In this document: one piece after another, positions 34,001-41,402 of the stretch | Layout: each line of letters starts with the position of its first letter | How positions within the stretch are numbered: position 1 is the first letter of the stretch | Origin: Bradyrhizobium sp. WSM3983 | GTDB lineage: Bacteria > Pseudomonadota > Alphaproteobacteria > Rhizobiales > Xanthobacteraceae | Length of the DNA stretch: 64,000 nucleotides | NCBI RefSeq assembly: GCF_000473045.1 | Contig: NZ_AXAY01000010.1 | Location: 248,001-312,000, forward strand | Direction: 5' to 3' | Made by a program: the position numbers and the translations under genes | Notes under the pieces: model-generated | The model's database searches: none | What the model was told of the DNA's origin: nothing | Seen by the model: the letters and a program-made list of their open reading frames with translations, nothing else

Positions 34001-36785
34001 TCGACTGCGCCTCGCGGGCGCTGGTCAGGATCGAGTTCGCCGCACCGGTGCCGACCGCGGTCAGCGAGCGCTCGACCTCGGCGGAGGTCATCTTGAGCTG
34101 GGCGTTGACGTCGGAGGAGACCGTCATCAGCGACTGCTGGGCGGTGCGCGCACCGGTCTGGATCGTCTCGCTGGTGTTGACCACGAGGTTGGTGAGTGAG
34201 CGTTCGGCGTCCTCGACATGCGAGCGGATCGCGGTCGAGATCATCTCGGCGCGGGACATCATGTCCTCGCTGGCCTGGCGGCCGCTGCTCTCGATGCGGC
34301 CGGCGACGGCCTCGACACGCGAGCCGAGCAGGTCTTCGAACTGCGCCACGCGCACGTCGATGTCGTTGGCAACCGAACCGACCTTGGTCTCGATCGCCTG
34401 GTGGATGTCCTGGAAGCGTGCCGTGACCGTGTCGGTCAGGTGCATGCTGCGGCCGTCGATGAGTTCGGCGACGCTGGTGATGCGGCGGTCGACCGCGTCG
34501 ATCGCCTGCGCCGTACCGTCCGTGAGCGTCGAGGTCAGCAGGGTGAGGCGGGTGTCGATCGACTGCACGGCCTGCGAGGCGCCGTTCGTCAAGGCGGTGG
34601 TCAGGTAGGTGAGGCGGCTGTCGACGGACTCCAGCGCCTGCGATGCGCCGCTGTTGAACGTCGTCGTGAGATGCGTCAGGCGTGTATCGATTGCCTGGAT
34701 CGTCTGCGATGCGCCGTCGGTCAGCGTTGTCGTGAGGTTGGTCAGACGGGAGTCGATGGACTCGAGCGCTTGCGTCGCGCCGCCGGTGAGTGTCGTCGTG
34801 AGATGCGTCAACCGCGTATCAACCGCCTGGATCGCCTGCGCGGCGCCGTCGGTCAGCGACATGGAAAGCGTGTTGAGGCGTCCGTCGATGGTCTCGGTCA
34901 CCGACTTGGCGCGGATATCGAACGACTGTTCAAGTTCAGCGACCCGGCCGACGAGCTGCTCGTCGAAGGTCTTGATGTGGCCTTCGATGGTGCCGTCGAG
35001 GCTGGCGATCTTGCCATTCAGCGAGGCGTCGAGATTGGTGACGCGTTCGCCGATGGTGGTCTCGAACTGCACCAGGCGCTGGTCGAGCACGGCCGTGATC
35101 GCACCGCCGTTCGAGGTGAAGCGGGTGTCGAAATCGTCGACATAGTTCTTCAGCGACTCATGGATGTCGTGGGTGCGCTGGCCCATGCGCTCGACGATCT
35201 CGCCGCCGAACGTCTTCACGGTGCGGTCGAACTCGGAGATGTGGCGCGTGATCAGCGCGCCCAGCGTGCCGGAATCGCGTGCGAACTTCTCCACCAGCTC
35301 GGAACCCTGGTTCTTCACCAGCTCGTCGAACGCGCTCATCTGCAGCGACAGCGAGTCGTGCGCGGTCTCGGTCTGGCTGACGACCTTGGCGACGAGGGTG
35401 TTGACGGTGGCGTCGAGCGCTTCACTCGCCTTGTCGCCGGAGGTCATGATCTGGCCGGCGAGGCGGTTGCCGGCGTCGTCGATCTTGGCGGAGAGGTCGT
35501 TGGAGCGCAGCTCGAGCTCGAGCAGCAGTGAGTCCGACGAGTTCTTCAGGCTGTCGTGCACCTGCTCGGTGCGCTCGGAGATGCCGTCGACGATTGCGGC
35601 GGAACGCTGCTCGAACTCGCCGGTGATGCGGTCGATGCGCTCGTTCAGCATCTCGTGGACGCGGTCGGCGAGGTCGACGAACTCGTCGTGGACGTGGCCG
35701 GTCTTGAAGTTGAGGCTGGTGGTCAGCCGCTCGCTGGCGTCGAGCACCGCGCGCGTGGTCTCGGCGCTGGCCTCCTCGAGGCGGTCGAGCAGGTCGCCGC
35801 CGCGCTCGCCGAGCGCCAGGATCATGTTGTCGCCGGCGTGGCTCAGCGCACCGGTGATGTGGGCGCCGCGCTCTTCCAGCGCGCCGGTGATGGATTTGGC
35901 GACCTCGTCGACGCGCGAAGCGATCGCGTCCGAGATCAGCGCGATGTCGTGGCGCAGGTCGATCTGCACGCCGGAAATGGCGCTGCGGACCTGCTCGGCC
36001 TGGCCGACCAGATTGTCACGCTGATGCGCGATGTCCTGGAGCAGGGCGCGGATGCGCACTTCGTTGTCGGAATAGGCGCGCTCAAGTGCTGCGACTTCGT
36101 TGGCGACCAGCGTCTCGAGCTCGCCGGCGCGCGCGATGGCGCGCTCGATGCCGTCGCCCATCGCCGCGACCTCGCGGCGGATGGCCTGGCCGACGGTGAC
36201 CATGGAATCGGACGCCGAGCCTTCCGGCTCGGAGAAGCGGATCGCAACCTGCGCCATCGCCTGTGCGACCTGGCTCATCTGCTGGCCGCGCCAGACCAGG
36301 CTGGCGAGGAAGTAGAACAGCATGATCGGCGCGAAGAACATCGTGACGAGGCCGGCGATCGCCAGCACGCCGCCGCTCTGGCCCATGGCGGCCTGAATCG
36401 AGGGCAGGAAGCCGACCGTCAGCGCGGCGCAGGCCGCAAGCCAGATGACGGTGAAGATGGTCGCGCCGGTGTAGATGTTGCGGGCAGGGCGGCCCGTCTG
36501 CAGCGACTGGAGCAGCTGGCCGATGGTCTCGCGATCGTCATTGGCGGCGCGGCGCGAGGTGCGCGGTTCCTCGATCGGATCGAACACGGCGCGCTCGTTG
36601 GCGGCAGGGCGCGGTTCGAACGCCGGTTCGTCAAACACGGGAGGCGCGACTGAAGGCGCCGTTTCGTTGCGCATCGATGCGTTGCGGCTGGTGTCGGCAG
36701 CCGTGTCGCTGATGTTGAGGGCTTCCTGAATCGCAGAAAGCGCAACTTCTGTGGGGTCTTTGACCTTTTTGGGAGTATTGGCCAT
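31077..36785 (-). CDS. Giant coiled-coil membrane protein, growth-pole-ring (GPR)-like
   Basis: 1902 residues, the largest gene here. About residues 1-100 are disordered. Two membrane helices follow (about 105-127 and 139-164), then roughly 1500 residues of near-continuous amphipathic helix, a Pro/Gln-rich linker and a C-terminal ~110-residue conserved domain (DRNLASEMWDRYQRGE). Residues 634-765 are six 22-residue repeats and 863-1258 nine 44-residue repeats, both multiples of the apolipoprotein 11-residue period. Architecture and size match the Agrobacterium GPR protein (about 2100 residues), which forms a ring at the growth pole and has Caulobacter TipN as counterpart. I chose MANTPKKVKD at 36785; the 47 residues upstream are unlike it. 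Homology is inferred by architecture. Confidence 0.88.
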   Translation of the reverse strand: MANTPKKVKDPTEVALSAIQEALNISDTAADTSRNASMRNETAPSVAPPVFDEPAFEPRPAANERAVFDPIEEPRTSRRAANDDRETIGQLLQSLQTGRPARNIYTGATIFTVIWLAACAALTVGFLPSIQAAMGQSGGVLAIAGLVTMFFAPIMLFYFLASLVWRGQQMSQVAQAMAQVAIRFSEPEGSASDSMVTVGQAIRREVAAMGDGIERAIARAGELETLVANEVAALERAYSDNEVRIRALLQDIAHQRDNLVGQAEQVRSAISGVQIDLRHDIALISDAIASRVDEVAKSITGALEERGAHITGALSHAGDNMILALGERGGDLLDRLEEASAETTRAVLDASERLTTSLNFKTGHVHDEFVDLADRVHEMLNERIDRITGEFEQRSAAIVDGISERTEQVHDSLKNSSDSLLLELELRSNDLSAKIDDAGNRLAGQIMTSGDKASEALDATVNTLVAKVVSQTETAHDSLSLQMSAFDELVKNQGSELVEKFARDSGTLGALITRHISEFDRTVKTFGGEIVERMGQRTHDIHESLKNYVDDFDTRFTSNGGAITAVLDQRLVQFETTIGERVTNLDASLNGKIASLDGTIEGHIKTFDEQLVGRVAELEQSFDIRAKSVTETIDGRLNTLSMSLTDGAAQAIQAVDTRLTHLTTTLTGGATQALESIDSRLTNLTTTLTDGASQTIQAIDTRLTHLTTTFNSGASQALESVDSRLTYLTTALTNGASQAVQSIDTRLTLLTSTLTDGTAQAIDAVDRRITSVAELIDGRSMHLTDTVTARFQDIHQAIETKVGSVANDIDVRVAQFEDLLGSRVEAVAGRIESSGRQASEDMMSRAEMISTAIRSHVEDAERSLTNLVVNTSETIQTGARTAQQSLMTVSSDVNAQLKMTSAEVERSLTAVGTGAANSILTSAREAQSSLVAASGDASNQIKGLAADVERTLSAAGSATAASILAGAREVQTTLVTASSDAANHVKTLTADVQRSLLMAGTSTAESITAGARDAQGTLIAASTETANQIKALSSDVQRSLSMAGTSTAETIMTGAREAQSTLVNASSDAASQVKSLAAEVHRSLSQVGQSTAETITASARDAQSTLLAVSAEQTGQVRSLAAEMQRALATAGGATIEALTSGVREAQGTLISASTDAASQIKLLTTDIERTLTSVGADTASTILSSAREAQTSLTSTSADAASQIRTISTEIERALSTATANATNDIQTSALNAQNALINASNEASSRVKSSSADVERSVLAASSSFGQAMTGKTDEIVTYVQQQSDRLANMIDAKRGSLVDAIGSKTSQLTLDIDRVTSDALKSIETRGHAFSQTMMGNGNEVARTINSASEVATSAVGRSLKDLEAASRAAIDQSRQVSIAAVTEMQETSKILRTDTVALFERLREGNILLQEVLTGAHDNLNSLERALVTRVADFVSAMNDVTSRNGAATQNLEDQLNVFNTKTTRALQDLGELSIQFDAHGKALVDAAQVVEQSNKNTTASLAERKAALESLVTTIDLRTTDLDQRLSRFTGLLDESLAAAEERARDIARVVAETAGAGSAAITRQFEAVRAASEEEHRQTVESMHDIYRQTTDEADAMFKQSTEKFGNLVSSMKQMAFEMHNELEATRNELRRGVLEMPQEAAESTAQMRKVIVDQIEALAELNRIVAQHGRGLDVTTTGRASVAVQRQEEPMMATVGGRSSSSETRIRESASASTLPPPDLGVPASRRTEAPPVAPGGNDQGRDGWLSDLLNRTDANQAAPNGREAPRGRQAAPAPQPQAPQSSGNPLESLSLDIGRLMDRNLASEMWDRYQRGENKAFTKRLYTPAGQKAFDEVARKYRADRNFKGTVDRYIGEFERLLDEVARDGRGPQELRSHLTSETGLVYTLLAHAAGRLG
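33012..34199 (-). repeat. Nine tandem 132-base (44-residue) coding repeats
   Basis: The stretch divides exactly into nine units of 132 bases with no gaps, residues 863-1258 of the giant protein. Each unit has the pattern S-L-x-x-x-G-x-x-T-A-x-x-I-x-x-x-A-R-x-A then a QSTLV-type and a Q-I-K segment and closes D/E-V-x-R. Units are diverged at the DNA level, so the array is old and under selection. Confidence 0.9.
34491..34886 (-). repeat. Six tandem 66-base (22-residue) coding repeats
   Basis: Residues 634-765 of the giant protein: units start D(T/S)RLTxLTTTL and end QA(I/L)(E/Q)(S/A)(I/V). Alternate units are more alike than neighbours, giving a 44-residue higher-order period that matches the larger array. 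A degenerate seventh unit follows. Confidence 0.9.
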
Positions 36786-37176
36786 GTTCAGTCGAGCCCT
36801 CGTTACTTGTACGCGCCCCCCCGCGAGCCCTGCGCGCTGCGCAAGCCCACAGACCGGATCATGCCGCTTGCGCGGATCTCCGAGCCATCCCCACCCGGAC
36901 GGCTTGTCCGCCAATTTCCGCAACATCCTATTGGCAGAGCGTCGCGAATGAAATGCCTGCGATTAAGACAATCTTAATCATCGTTAACAGGTTCGCGCCG
37001 TAACACCTTAGGCCTAAATGAAATTCTCCACCGAACCTGGCCGATTGCGGCAACTTTTCGTCAATAAACGGGCAGATTTGCGTAAAACGGCCCAAGCACT
37101 TCGTTAACCATTTCCATGCTTCGGTGGGGCGAACCGCCGGACCGGCGGACCGTCGCGCGATGCCGGGGCCTGCGCC
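36786..37176. promoter_or_regulatory. Divergent promoter region with CtrA-type box
   Basis: This 391-base AT-enriched gap separates the giant gene from the Hpt gene. A TTAA-GACAATC-TTAA sequence at 36963-36977 matches the CtrA consensus TTAA-N7-TTAA exactly and is nested in a 19-base palindrome (36961-36979). A further TTAA follows at 36984, and TTAACCAT, the CtrA half-site, lies at 37104-37111. CtrA is the cell-cycle master regulator in this class. Control of either gene is inferred. Confidence 0.6.
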
Positions 37177-37179
37177 GTG

Positions 37180-37551
37180 ATGCCTGAACTGCAACGGATG
37201 GACTGGATGCCCTCGCCCCCGCTTGCGCCCATCGACAGCCCCCTCGACCTCGACCACCTCTCGCGCATGACGCTCGGCGATTCCGAACTGGAGCAGGAAG
37301 TGCTTGCGATGTTCGCCGAACAGGCGGTTCGGCTGATCGCAGCAATGACGGCGCTGCCGGCCGAGACCGGTGCGCTCGCGCATAAGCTTAAAGGCTCGGC
37401 GCGCGGAATCGGCGCCTTTGCGGTCGCGGATGCCGCCGCCACCCTGGAAACCGCGATCCGGATCGGCCGCAACCAGCCCCACGCCTTTGCAGCGCTGAAG
37501 GAGGCGGTCGCCGAGGTGCGGGCCGCGATTGCGACGATCCTCAAGCATTAA
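37180..37551 (+). CDS. Hpt (histidine phosphotransfer) domain protein
   Basis: A 123-residue four-helix protein with the Hpt motif ALAHKLKGSARGIGA; the His is the phosphoacceptor. It has no kinase or receiver domain, so it would relay phosphate from a hybrid kinase to a response regulator. A partner cannot be named, but the hybrid kinase at 15871-17850 is the type that needs one. The ATG at 37180 follows a GTG at 37177. It is divergent from the giant polar gene and shares its CtrA-box region. Confidence 0.85.
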   Translation: MPELQRMDWMPSPPLAPIDSPLDLDHLSRMTLGDSELEQEVLAMFAEQAVRLIAAMTALPAETGALAHKLKGSARGIGAFAVADAAATLETAIRIGRNQPHAFAALKEAVAEVRAAIATILKH

Positions 37552-37598
37552 GCCAGCGCCCCCCGGAAGTCGGGGCCTTGCGCACTAGTCTTTTGTTT

Positions 37599-37649
37599 TG
37601 ACGCGTTTTCTTCCCGCGAACCGGTATCCACTTCGGTTGAAAACGCTAT
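37599..37649. repeat. Intergenic repeat, family B, copy 2
   Basis: Matches the element at 21062-21112 over all 51 bases with few substitutions: TGACGCGTTTTCTTCCCGCG to GAAAACGCTAT. It lies between the Hpt and ferredoxin genes, near the ferredoxin promoter. Confidence 0.85.
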
Positions 37650-37724
37650 GGCGCGGTCCGGATCGACCCGTTATAGGACAGCCCGGACCCTCCTTTTCCC
37701 CAGATCGCGGCAGCACGAGCACAC

Positions 37725-38045
37725 ATGGCCAAAATTCACTTTGTCAACCACAAGGGCGAAACCCGCACGGTGGAAGTCGAGAACGGCGCAACCGTGATGG
37801 AAGCCGCCATCCGCAACAGCGTTCCCGGCATCGAGGCCGAGTGCGGCGGCGCCTGCGCCTGCGCGACCTGCCATGTCTATGTGGACGAAGCCTGGCGCGA
37901 GAAGGTCGGCAGCCCGACGCCGATGGAAGAGGACATGCTCGACTTCGGCTTCGACGTGCGCCCGAACTCGCGCCTGTCCTGCCAGATCAAGGTCTCCGAC
38001 GAACTCGACGGGCTCGTGGTGTCGACGCCGGAACGTCAGGCCTGA
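37725..38045 (+). CDS. Adrenodoxin-type [2Fe-2S] ferredoxin
   Basis: 106 residues with the four cluster cysteines in ECGGACACATCHVYV (three) and RLSCQIKV (the fourth). The ISC/adrenodoxin group sequence DMLDFGFDVRPNSRLSC is clear. It donates electrons to P450s, Fe-S assembly or other oxidoreductases. The TrxR-type ferredoxin-NADP reductase 0.7 kb downstream is a plausible redox partner, though a thioesterase gene on the other strand lies between. Confidence 0.95.
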   Translation: MAKIHFVNHKGETRTVEVENGATVMEAAIRNSVPGIEAECGGACACATCHVYVDEAWREKVGSPTPMEEDMLDFGFDVRPNSRLSCQIKVSDELDGLVVSTPERQA

Positions 38046-38055
38046 TCCTTCTTGC

Positions 38056-38523
38056 TCAAGTGCTCGTCCGCGCGACCTCGATGCCGCGCTTGTGCCAGGG
38101 TTTGAATTTCTCGATCACCTCTGCGGTCAGCGGTGCCGGCCGGCGCGTCGCCTCGTCGAGCAAGACGCCGACGGATGTCGCTGACGCGATGCACTCCCCG
38201 TTCGAAAACACGACCTGCTCGAAGGTCACCGATGTGCGTCCGAGCTTCACCACGCCGAGGCCGAGCTCGATCGTGTTCGGCCAATGCAGTTCGGCGCGGA
38301 AATGGATGTCGAGCCGCACCATGATCCAGGCGAGCCCTGGCGGCGTCAGCCCGTACTGCGGACTCTTCATCAGTGTGACGCGGCCGGTCTCGAAATAGGT
38401 GGCGTAGACCGCGTTGTTGACGTGCTGGTTCGGGTCGAGATCGCCAAAGCGGACGTTGTCGCCGAGGCGAAAAGGGAAGTCCTCCAGGCGCGGTGTCCTA
38501 TCGAGGCGGCTTGGTGCGTTCAC
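38056..38523 (-). CDS. Acyl-CoA thioesterase (4-hydroxybenzoyl-CoA thioesterase fold)
   Basis: A 155-residue hot-dog protein. RFGDLDPNQHVNNAVYATYF has the YbgC/FadM-type Asp and HVNN active-site region. Members hydrolyse medium or long acyl-CoAs. It is convergent with the ferredoxin gene, 10 bases apart, and divergent from the FNR gene. Confidence 0.88.
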   Translation of the reverse strand: MNAPSRLDRTPRLEDFPFRLGDNVRFGDLDPNQHVNNAVYATYFETGRVTLMKSPQYGLTPPGLAWIMVRLDIHFRAELHWPNTIELGLGVVKLGRTSVTFEQVVFSNGECIASATSVGVLLDEATRRPAPLTAEVIEKFKPWHKRGIEVARTST

Positions 38524-38705
38524 CGATTGATCTCCGTCATATCCAACCTCGTTACAGCCCAGTTATTTTGACCCGGCAAGTGGCCGCGGCTGCGGGGCGC
38601 TCCCGCTTTTATGCCTTCCCTGATCCATCCCCGTTGGCTAGACAGGCAGGGTCACCTCGGCCCAAAGGGCGCCGTCCAACCGATAACGACCGATAAAGAG
38701 ACGAC

Positions 38706-39734
38706 ATGAGCGACGTGATCAAAACCGATGTGCTGATTATTGGCGCTGGCCCTTGCGGTCTGTTCGCCGCCTTCGAGCTTGGCCTTCTCGACATGAAGGC
38801 GCATTTCGTCGACATCCTCGACAAGGTCGGCGGCCAGTGCGCCGAGCTCTATCCGGAAAAGCCGATCTACGACATTCCCGGCATTCCGCAGGTGTCGGGG
38901 CAGGGCCTCACCGAGGCGCTGATGGAGCAGATCAAGCCGTTCCACCCGACCTTCCATCTCGGCGAGATGATCGAGACCGTAGAGAAGATCGGCGATCCCG
39001 CGTTTCGCTGCACCACCGACACCGGCAAGGTGTTCGACTGCAAGGTGGTTGTGATCGCGGCCGGCGGCGGCTCGTTCCAGCCCAAGCGTCCGCCGGTGCC
39101 GGGGATCGAAGCTTATGAAGGCACCTCGGTGCACTACGCCGTGCGCAAGATGGAAACGTTCCGCGACAAGAACGTGCTGATCGTCGGCGGCGGCGATTCC
39201 GCGCTCGACTGGACGCTCAATCTGCATCCGCTGGCGAAGCGCATCACGCTGCTGCACCGGCGCGACGATTTTCGTGCCGCACCTCACAGCGTCGAACAGA
39301 TGCGCGCGCTGGTGGCCGACGGCAAGATGGATCTGCGGCTCGGCCAGGTCACTGCGCTCTCTGGTGCCGATGGCCAACTGACCGGCGCCACCGTCAAGGG
39401 CAACGACAACAATGTCAGCGACATTGCCTGCGACACCATGCTGCCGTTCTTCGGCCTGACCATGAAGCTCGGTCCGGTCGCGAACTGGGGCATTGCGCTG
39501 GAGAACAATCTGGTGCCGGTCGAGACCTCCGCGTTCGAGAGCAACGTGCCCGGCATCTTCGCCATCGGCGACATCAACACCTATCCCGGCAAGATCAAGC
39601 TGATCCTGTGCGGCTTCCACGAGGGCGCACTGATGTCGCAAAAAGCCCACCGCTACGTCTATCCGGAGAAGCGGCTCGTGTTCCAGTACACGACCTCGTC
39701 CTCCAGCCTGCAAAAGAAGCTCGGTGTCAACTGA
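38706..39734 (+). CDS. Ferredoxin-NADP+ reductase, thioredoxin-reductase-like type
   Basis: 342 residues with two dinucleotide motifs: FAD site LIIGAGPCGLFAAFELG and NADPH site VLIVGGGDSALDW. The C-terminal FAD segment is GIFAIGDINTYPGK. It lacks the CxxC of thioredoxin reductase and has the C-terminal extension FQYTTSSSSLQKKLG whose aromatic residue stacks on the flavin in the Rhodopseudomonas and Bacillus enzymes. It transfers electrons between NADPH and ferredoxin, likely the one encoded at 37725. Confidence 0.95.
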   Translation: MSDVIKTDVLIIGAGPCGLFAAFELGLLDMKAHFVDILDKVGGQCAELYPEKPIYDIPGIPQVSGQGLTEALMEQIKPFHPTFHLGEMIETVEKIGDPAFRCTTDTGKVFDCKVVVIAAGGGSFQPKRPPVPGIEAYEGTSVHYAVRKMETFRDKNVLIVGGGDSALDWTLNLHPLAKRITLLHRRDDFRAAPHSVEQMRALVADGKMDLRLGQVTALSGADGQLTGATVKGNDNNVSDIACDTMLPFFGLTMKLGPVANWGIALENNLVPVETSAFESNVPGIFAIGDINTYPGKIKLILCGFHEGALMSQKAHRYVYPEKRLVFQYTTSSSSLQKKLGVN

Positions 39735-39842
39735 TCGCGACGGCAGCGGACGGACGATGCCCCATGTTTCTGGTGCTGGAATCGTTCGCGAAATCGCCGT
39801 AGTCTGCGGCCATTGCAGTGGCGGCTTAGCAAGGTGATCATA

Positions 39843-40466
39843 ATGCGGCATCTCTTTTCCAGCTTTCGGCTGCTCCCGTTTCTCGCGCTCGCGCTCGCGC
39901 TGTCGCTCGGTGCGATGAGCCCGGCTGTGGCGCAAGTCCCGGCTGCGGCGCCAGCGCAGCCAACCGCTGCGGGCCTTTGGCAGAAGGTCGAAGACGGCAA
40001 GACGGTGGGCTGGTTCCTCTTCATCGATCACAACGGCATCTTCGAAGGCGTCATCGCCAAGACTTTTCCGCGGCCCGGCGACGATCCGAACGAGGCCTGC
40101 ACGAAGTGCACGGACGATCGCAAGAACCAGCCGGTGCTCGGGCTCTCCTTCATCCGCGACATGAAGCGTGACGGGTTGAAGTATGAGGGCGGCAACGTGG
40201 TCAATCCGCGCGACGGCAACATCTGGAAGGCGAAGATGACGGTGAGTCCGGATGGCCAGGTCCTGACCATGCGCGGCTTCCTCGGCATTTCCCTGTTCGG
40301 CAAGGACGAGACCTGGCAGCGCCTGCCGGATGCCAGCCTCGCCGAGGTCGATCCGGCCATCATCGCGAAATATCTCCCCGCGCAGGCCGCCGCGACCAAG
40401 CCGACGCCCGCGCCCGCGACCAAGAAGGGCGGCGCGATGATGATGGCGCCGGCAGCGAAGAAGTAG
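39843..40466 (+). CDS. Exported DUF2147 protein
   Basis: 207 residues with a long signal peptide ending AVAQ. The core PTAAGLWQKVEDGKTVGWF through LTMRGFLGISLFGKDETWQR is the DUF2147 lipocalin-like fold, of unknown function, with a CTKC pair that may form a disulfide. The C-terminus is Ala/Pro/Lys-rich and ends MMMAPAAKK. The ATG at 39843 starts the signal peptide directly. Confidence 0.88.
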   Translation: MRHLFSSFRLLPFLALALALSLGAMSPAVAQVPAAAPAQPTAAGLWQKVEDGKTVGWFLFIDHNGIFEGVIAKTFPRPGDDPNEACTKCTDDRKNQPVLGLSFIRDMKRDGLKYEGGNVVNPRDGNIWKAKMTVSPDGQVLTMRGFLGISLFGKDETWQRLPDASLAEVDPAIIAKYLPAQAAATKPTPAPATKKGGAMMMAPAAKK

Positions 40467-40470
40467 GCTG

Positions 40471-40609
40471 TCAGTCGCGGGCAAGGTCGTAGACCATCTG
40501 CCGCCGGGCTTCGGCGTCGTCTTTCACCGTCTCGAGCATGCGCGAAATCACCAGCGCAAACTGCACCTGGTTTGCGGGACCTGTTGAGCGGGAAGCAGGT
40601 CCCTTGAGT
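40471..40609 (-). pseudogene. Possible remnant of a protein C-terminus
   Basis: The minus strand encodes VQFALVISRMLETVKDDA then EARRQMVYDLARD and a stop, a well-formed helical protein end with balanced codons. Going upstream it soon meets a stop at 40609-40611 and no credible start, so it looks like the 3' end of a gene whose body has been lost. A hairpin (GGGACCTG/CAGGTCCC, 40584-40611 region) overlaps the break. Confidence 0.35.
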
Positions 40610-40611
40610 CA

Positions 40612-40905
40612 CTCATAGCGCTGACGGTCCAATGCCTGTCGCGCTTCTTCCATTTGAAACAGTCGGTTAAGCGATCTCCGAAGCGAGCCGCCGCGGACCG
40701 TTGGCACGTCACACATGCAGGGCGTGCTGTCAGATCAAACGGGGCGGTCGCGCCGGTAGTTCCCCGGAATGCGTGCTGGCGCTGGATTTGCATAGCTGTT
40801 GGCAAATCCGCCGGAGGAACGAGTCGCCGCTGCCGCGCCTGTCCAAGGGAGTGAGCGAGGTCGCCTGTTCCTCGCGGCGCTGACTTCGATCCGTGAGATG
40901 ACGCT
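40612..40905. other. Low-coding intergenic stretch
   Basis: About 290 bases of lower GC content with no convincing frame on either strand, between the remnant and the next exported protein gene. It contains no repeat of the families seen elsewhere in the window. Confidence 0.4.
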
Positions 40906-41262
40906 ATGAGACTTGCAAGACTGTGCGCAGCGACGTTGCTAGGGCTGACGCTGATGCTGGCAACATCGGCGCTGGCGCGCGACGACGGGCGCTATGCCAA
41001 CTCACCGCTCAAACCCTGGTTTGAGAGCCTGCGCAGCGAGTATGGACAGTGCTGCTCGGATGCTGACGGCTATGTCGTCGCCGATGTCGACTGGGAGTCC
41101 GACAAGGGGCACTACCGCGTCCATCTCGACGACGAATGGGTCGTCGTGCCCGACGGCGCCGTGATCACGGAGCCGAACAAGATCGGCCGCGCCATGGTGT
41201 GGAAGCACTATATCGACGGCCACCCGCGCGTGCGGTGCTTCATGCCGGGCAGCATGACGTAA
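40906..41262 (+). CDS. Small exported protein of unknown function
   Basis: 118 residues, signal peptide ending ALARDDGRY. The mature part contains GQCCSDADGYVVADVDWES and VVVPDGAVITEPNKIGRAMV and ends VRCFMPGSMT; I have seen this combination in many Bradyrhizobium small exported proteins, but no function is known. Three Cys, two adjacent. Gene is single. Confidence 0.78.
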   Translation: MRLARLCAATLLGLTLMLATSALARDDGRYANSPLKPWFESLRSEYGQCCSDADGYVVADVDWESDKGHYRVHLDDEWVVVPDGAVITEPNKIGRAMVWKHYIDGHPRVRCFMPGSMT

Positions 41263-41402
41263 AGCCGACGCGCAAAAGGTTCGTCGCGGCACTGCCGCAA
41301 CAGGTTCGCTTTGTGCGGACATTGGTCTCCCGCGCGCGGGTAAATTTGTTTGCGTGAGACGACAGGACGAAGAGAGGAGGAAGTTGTCCGCGTCAATTTT
41401 CC

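Noticed and set aside
33012..34886. CRISPR array or non-coding satellite
   Set aside because: The 66- and 132-base units are diverged, keep one reading frame and encode amphipathic helix; there are no conserved short repeats with unique spacers.
31363..36653. Long plus-strand reading frames opposite the giant gene
   Set aside because: They mirror the biased codons of the repeat protein, are low complexity, and resemble no family.
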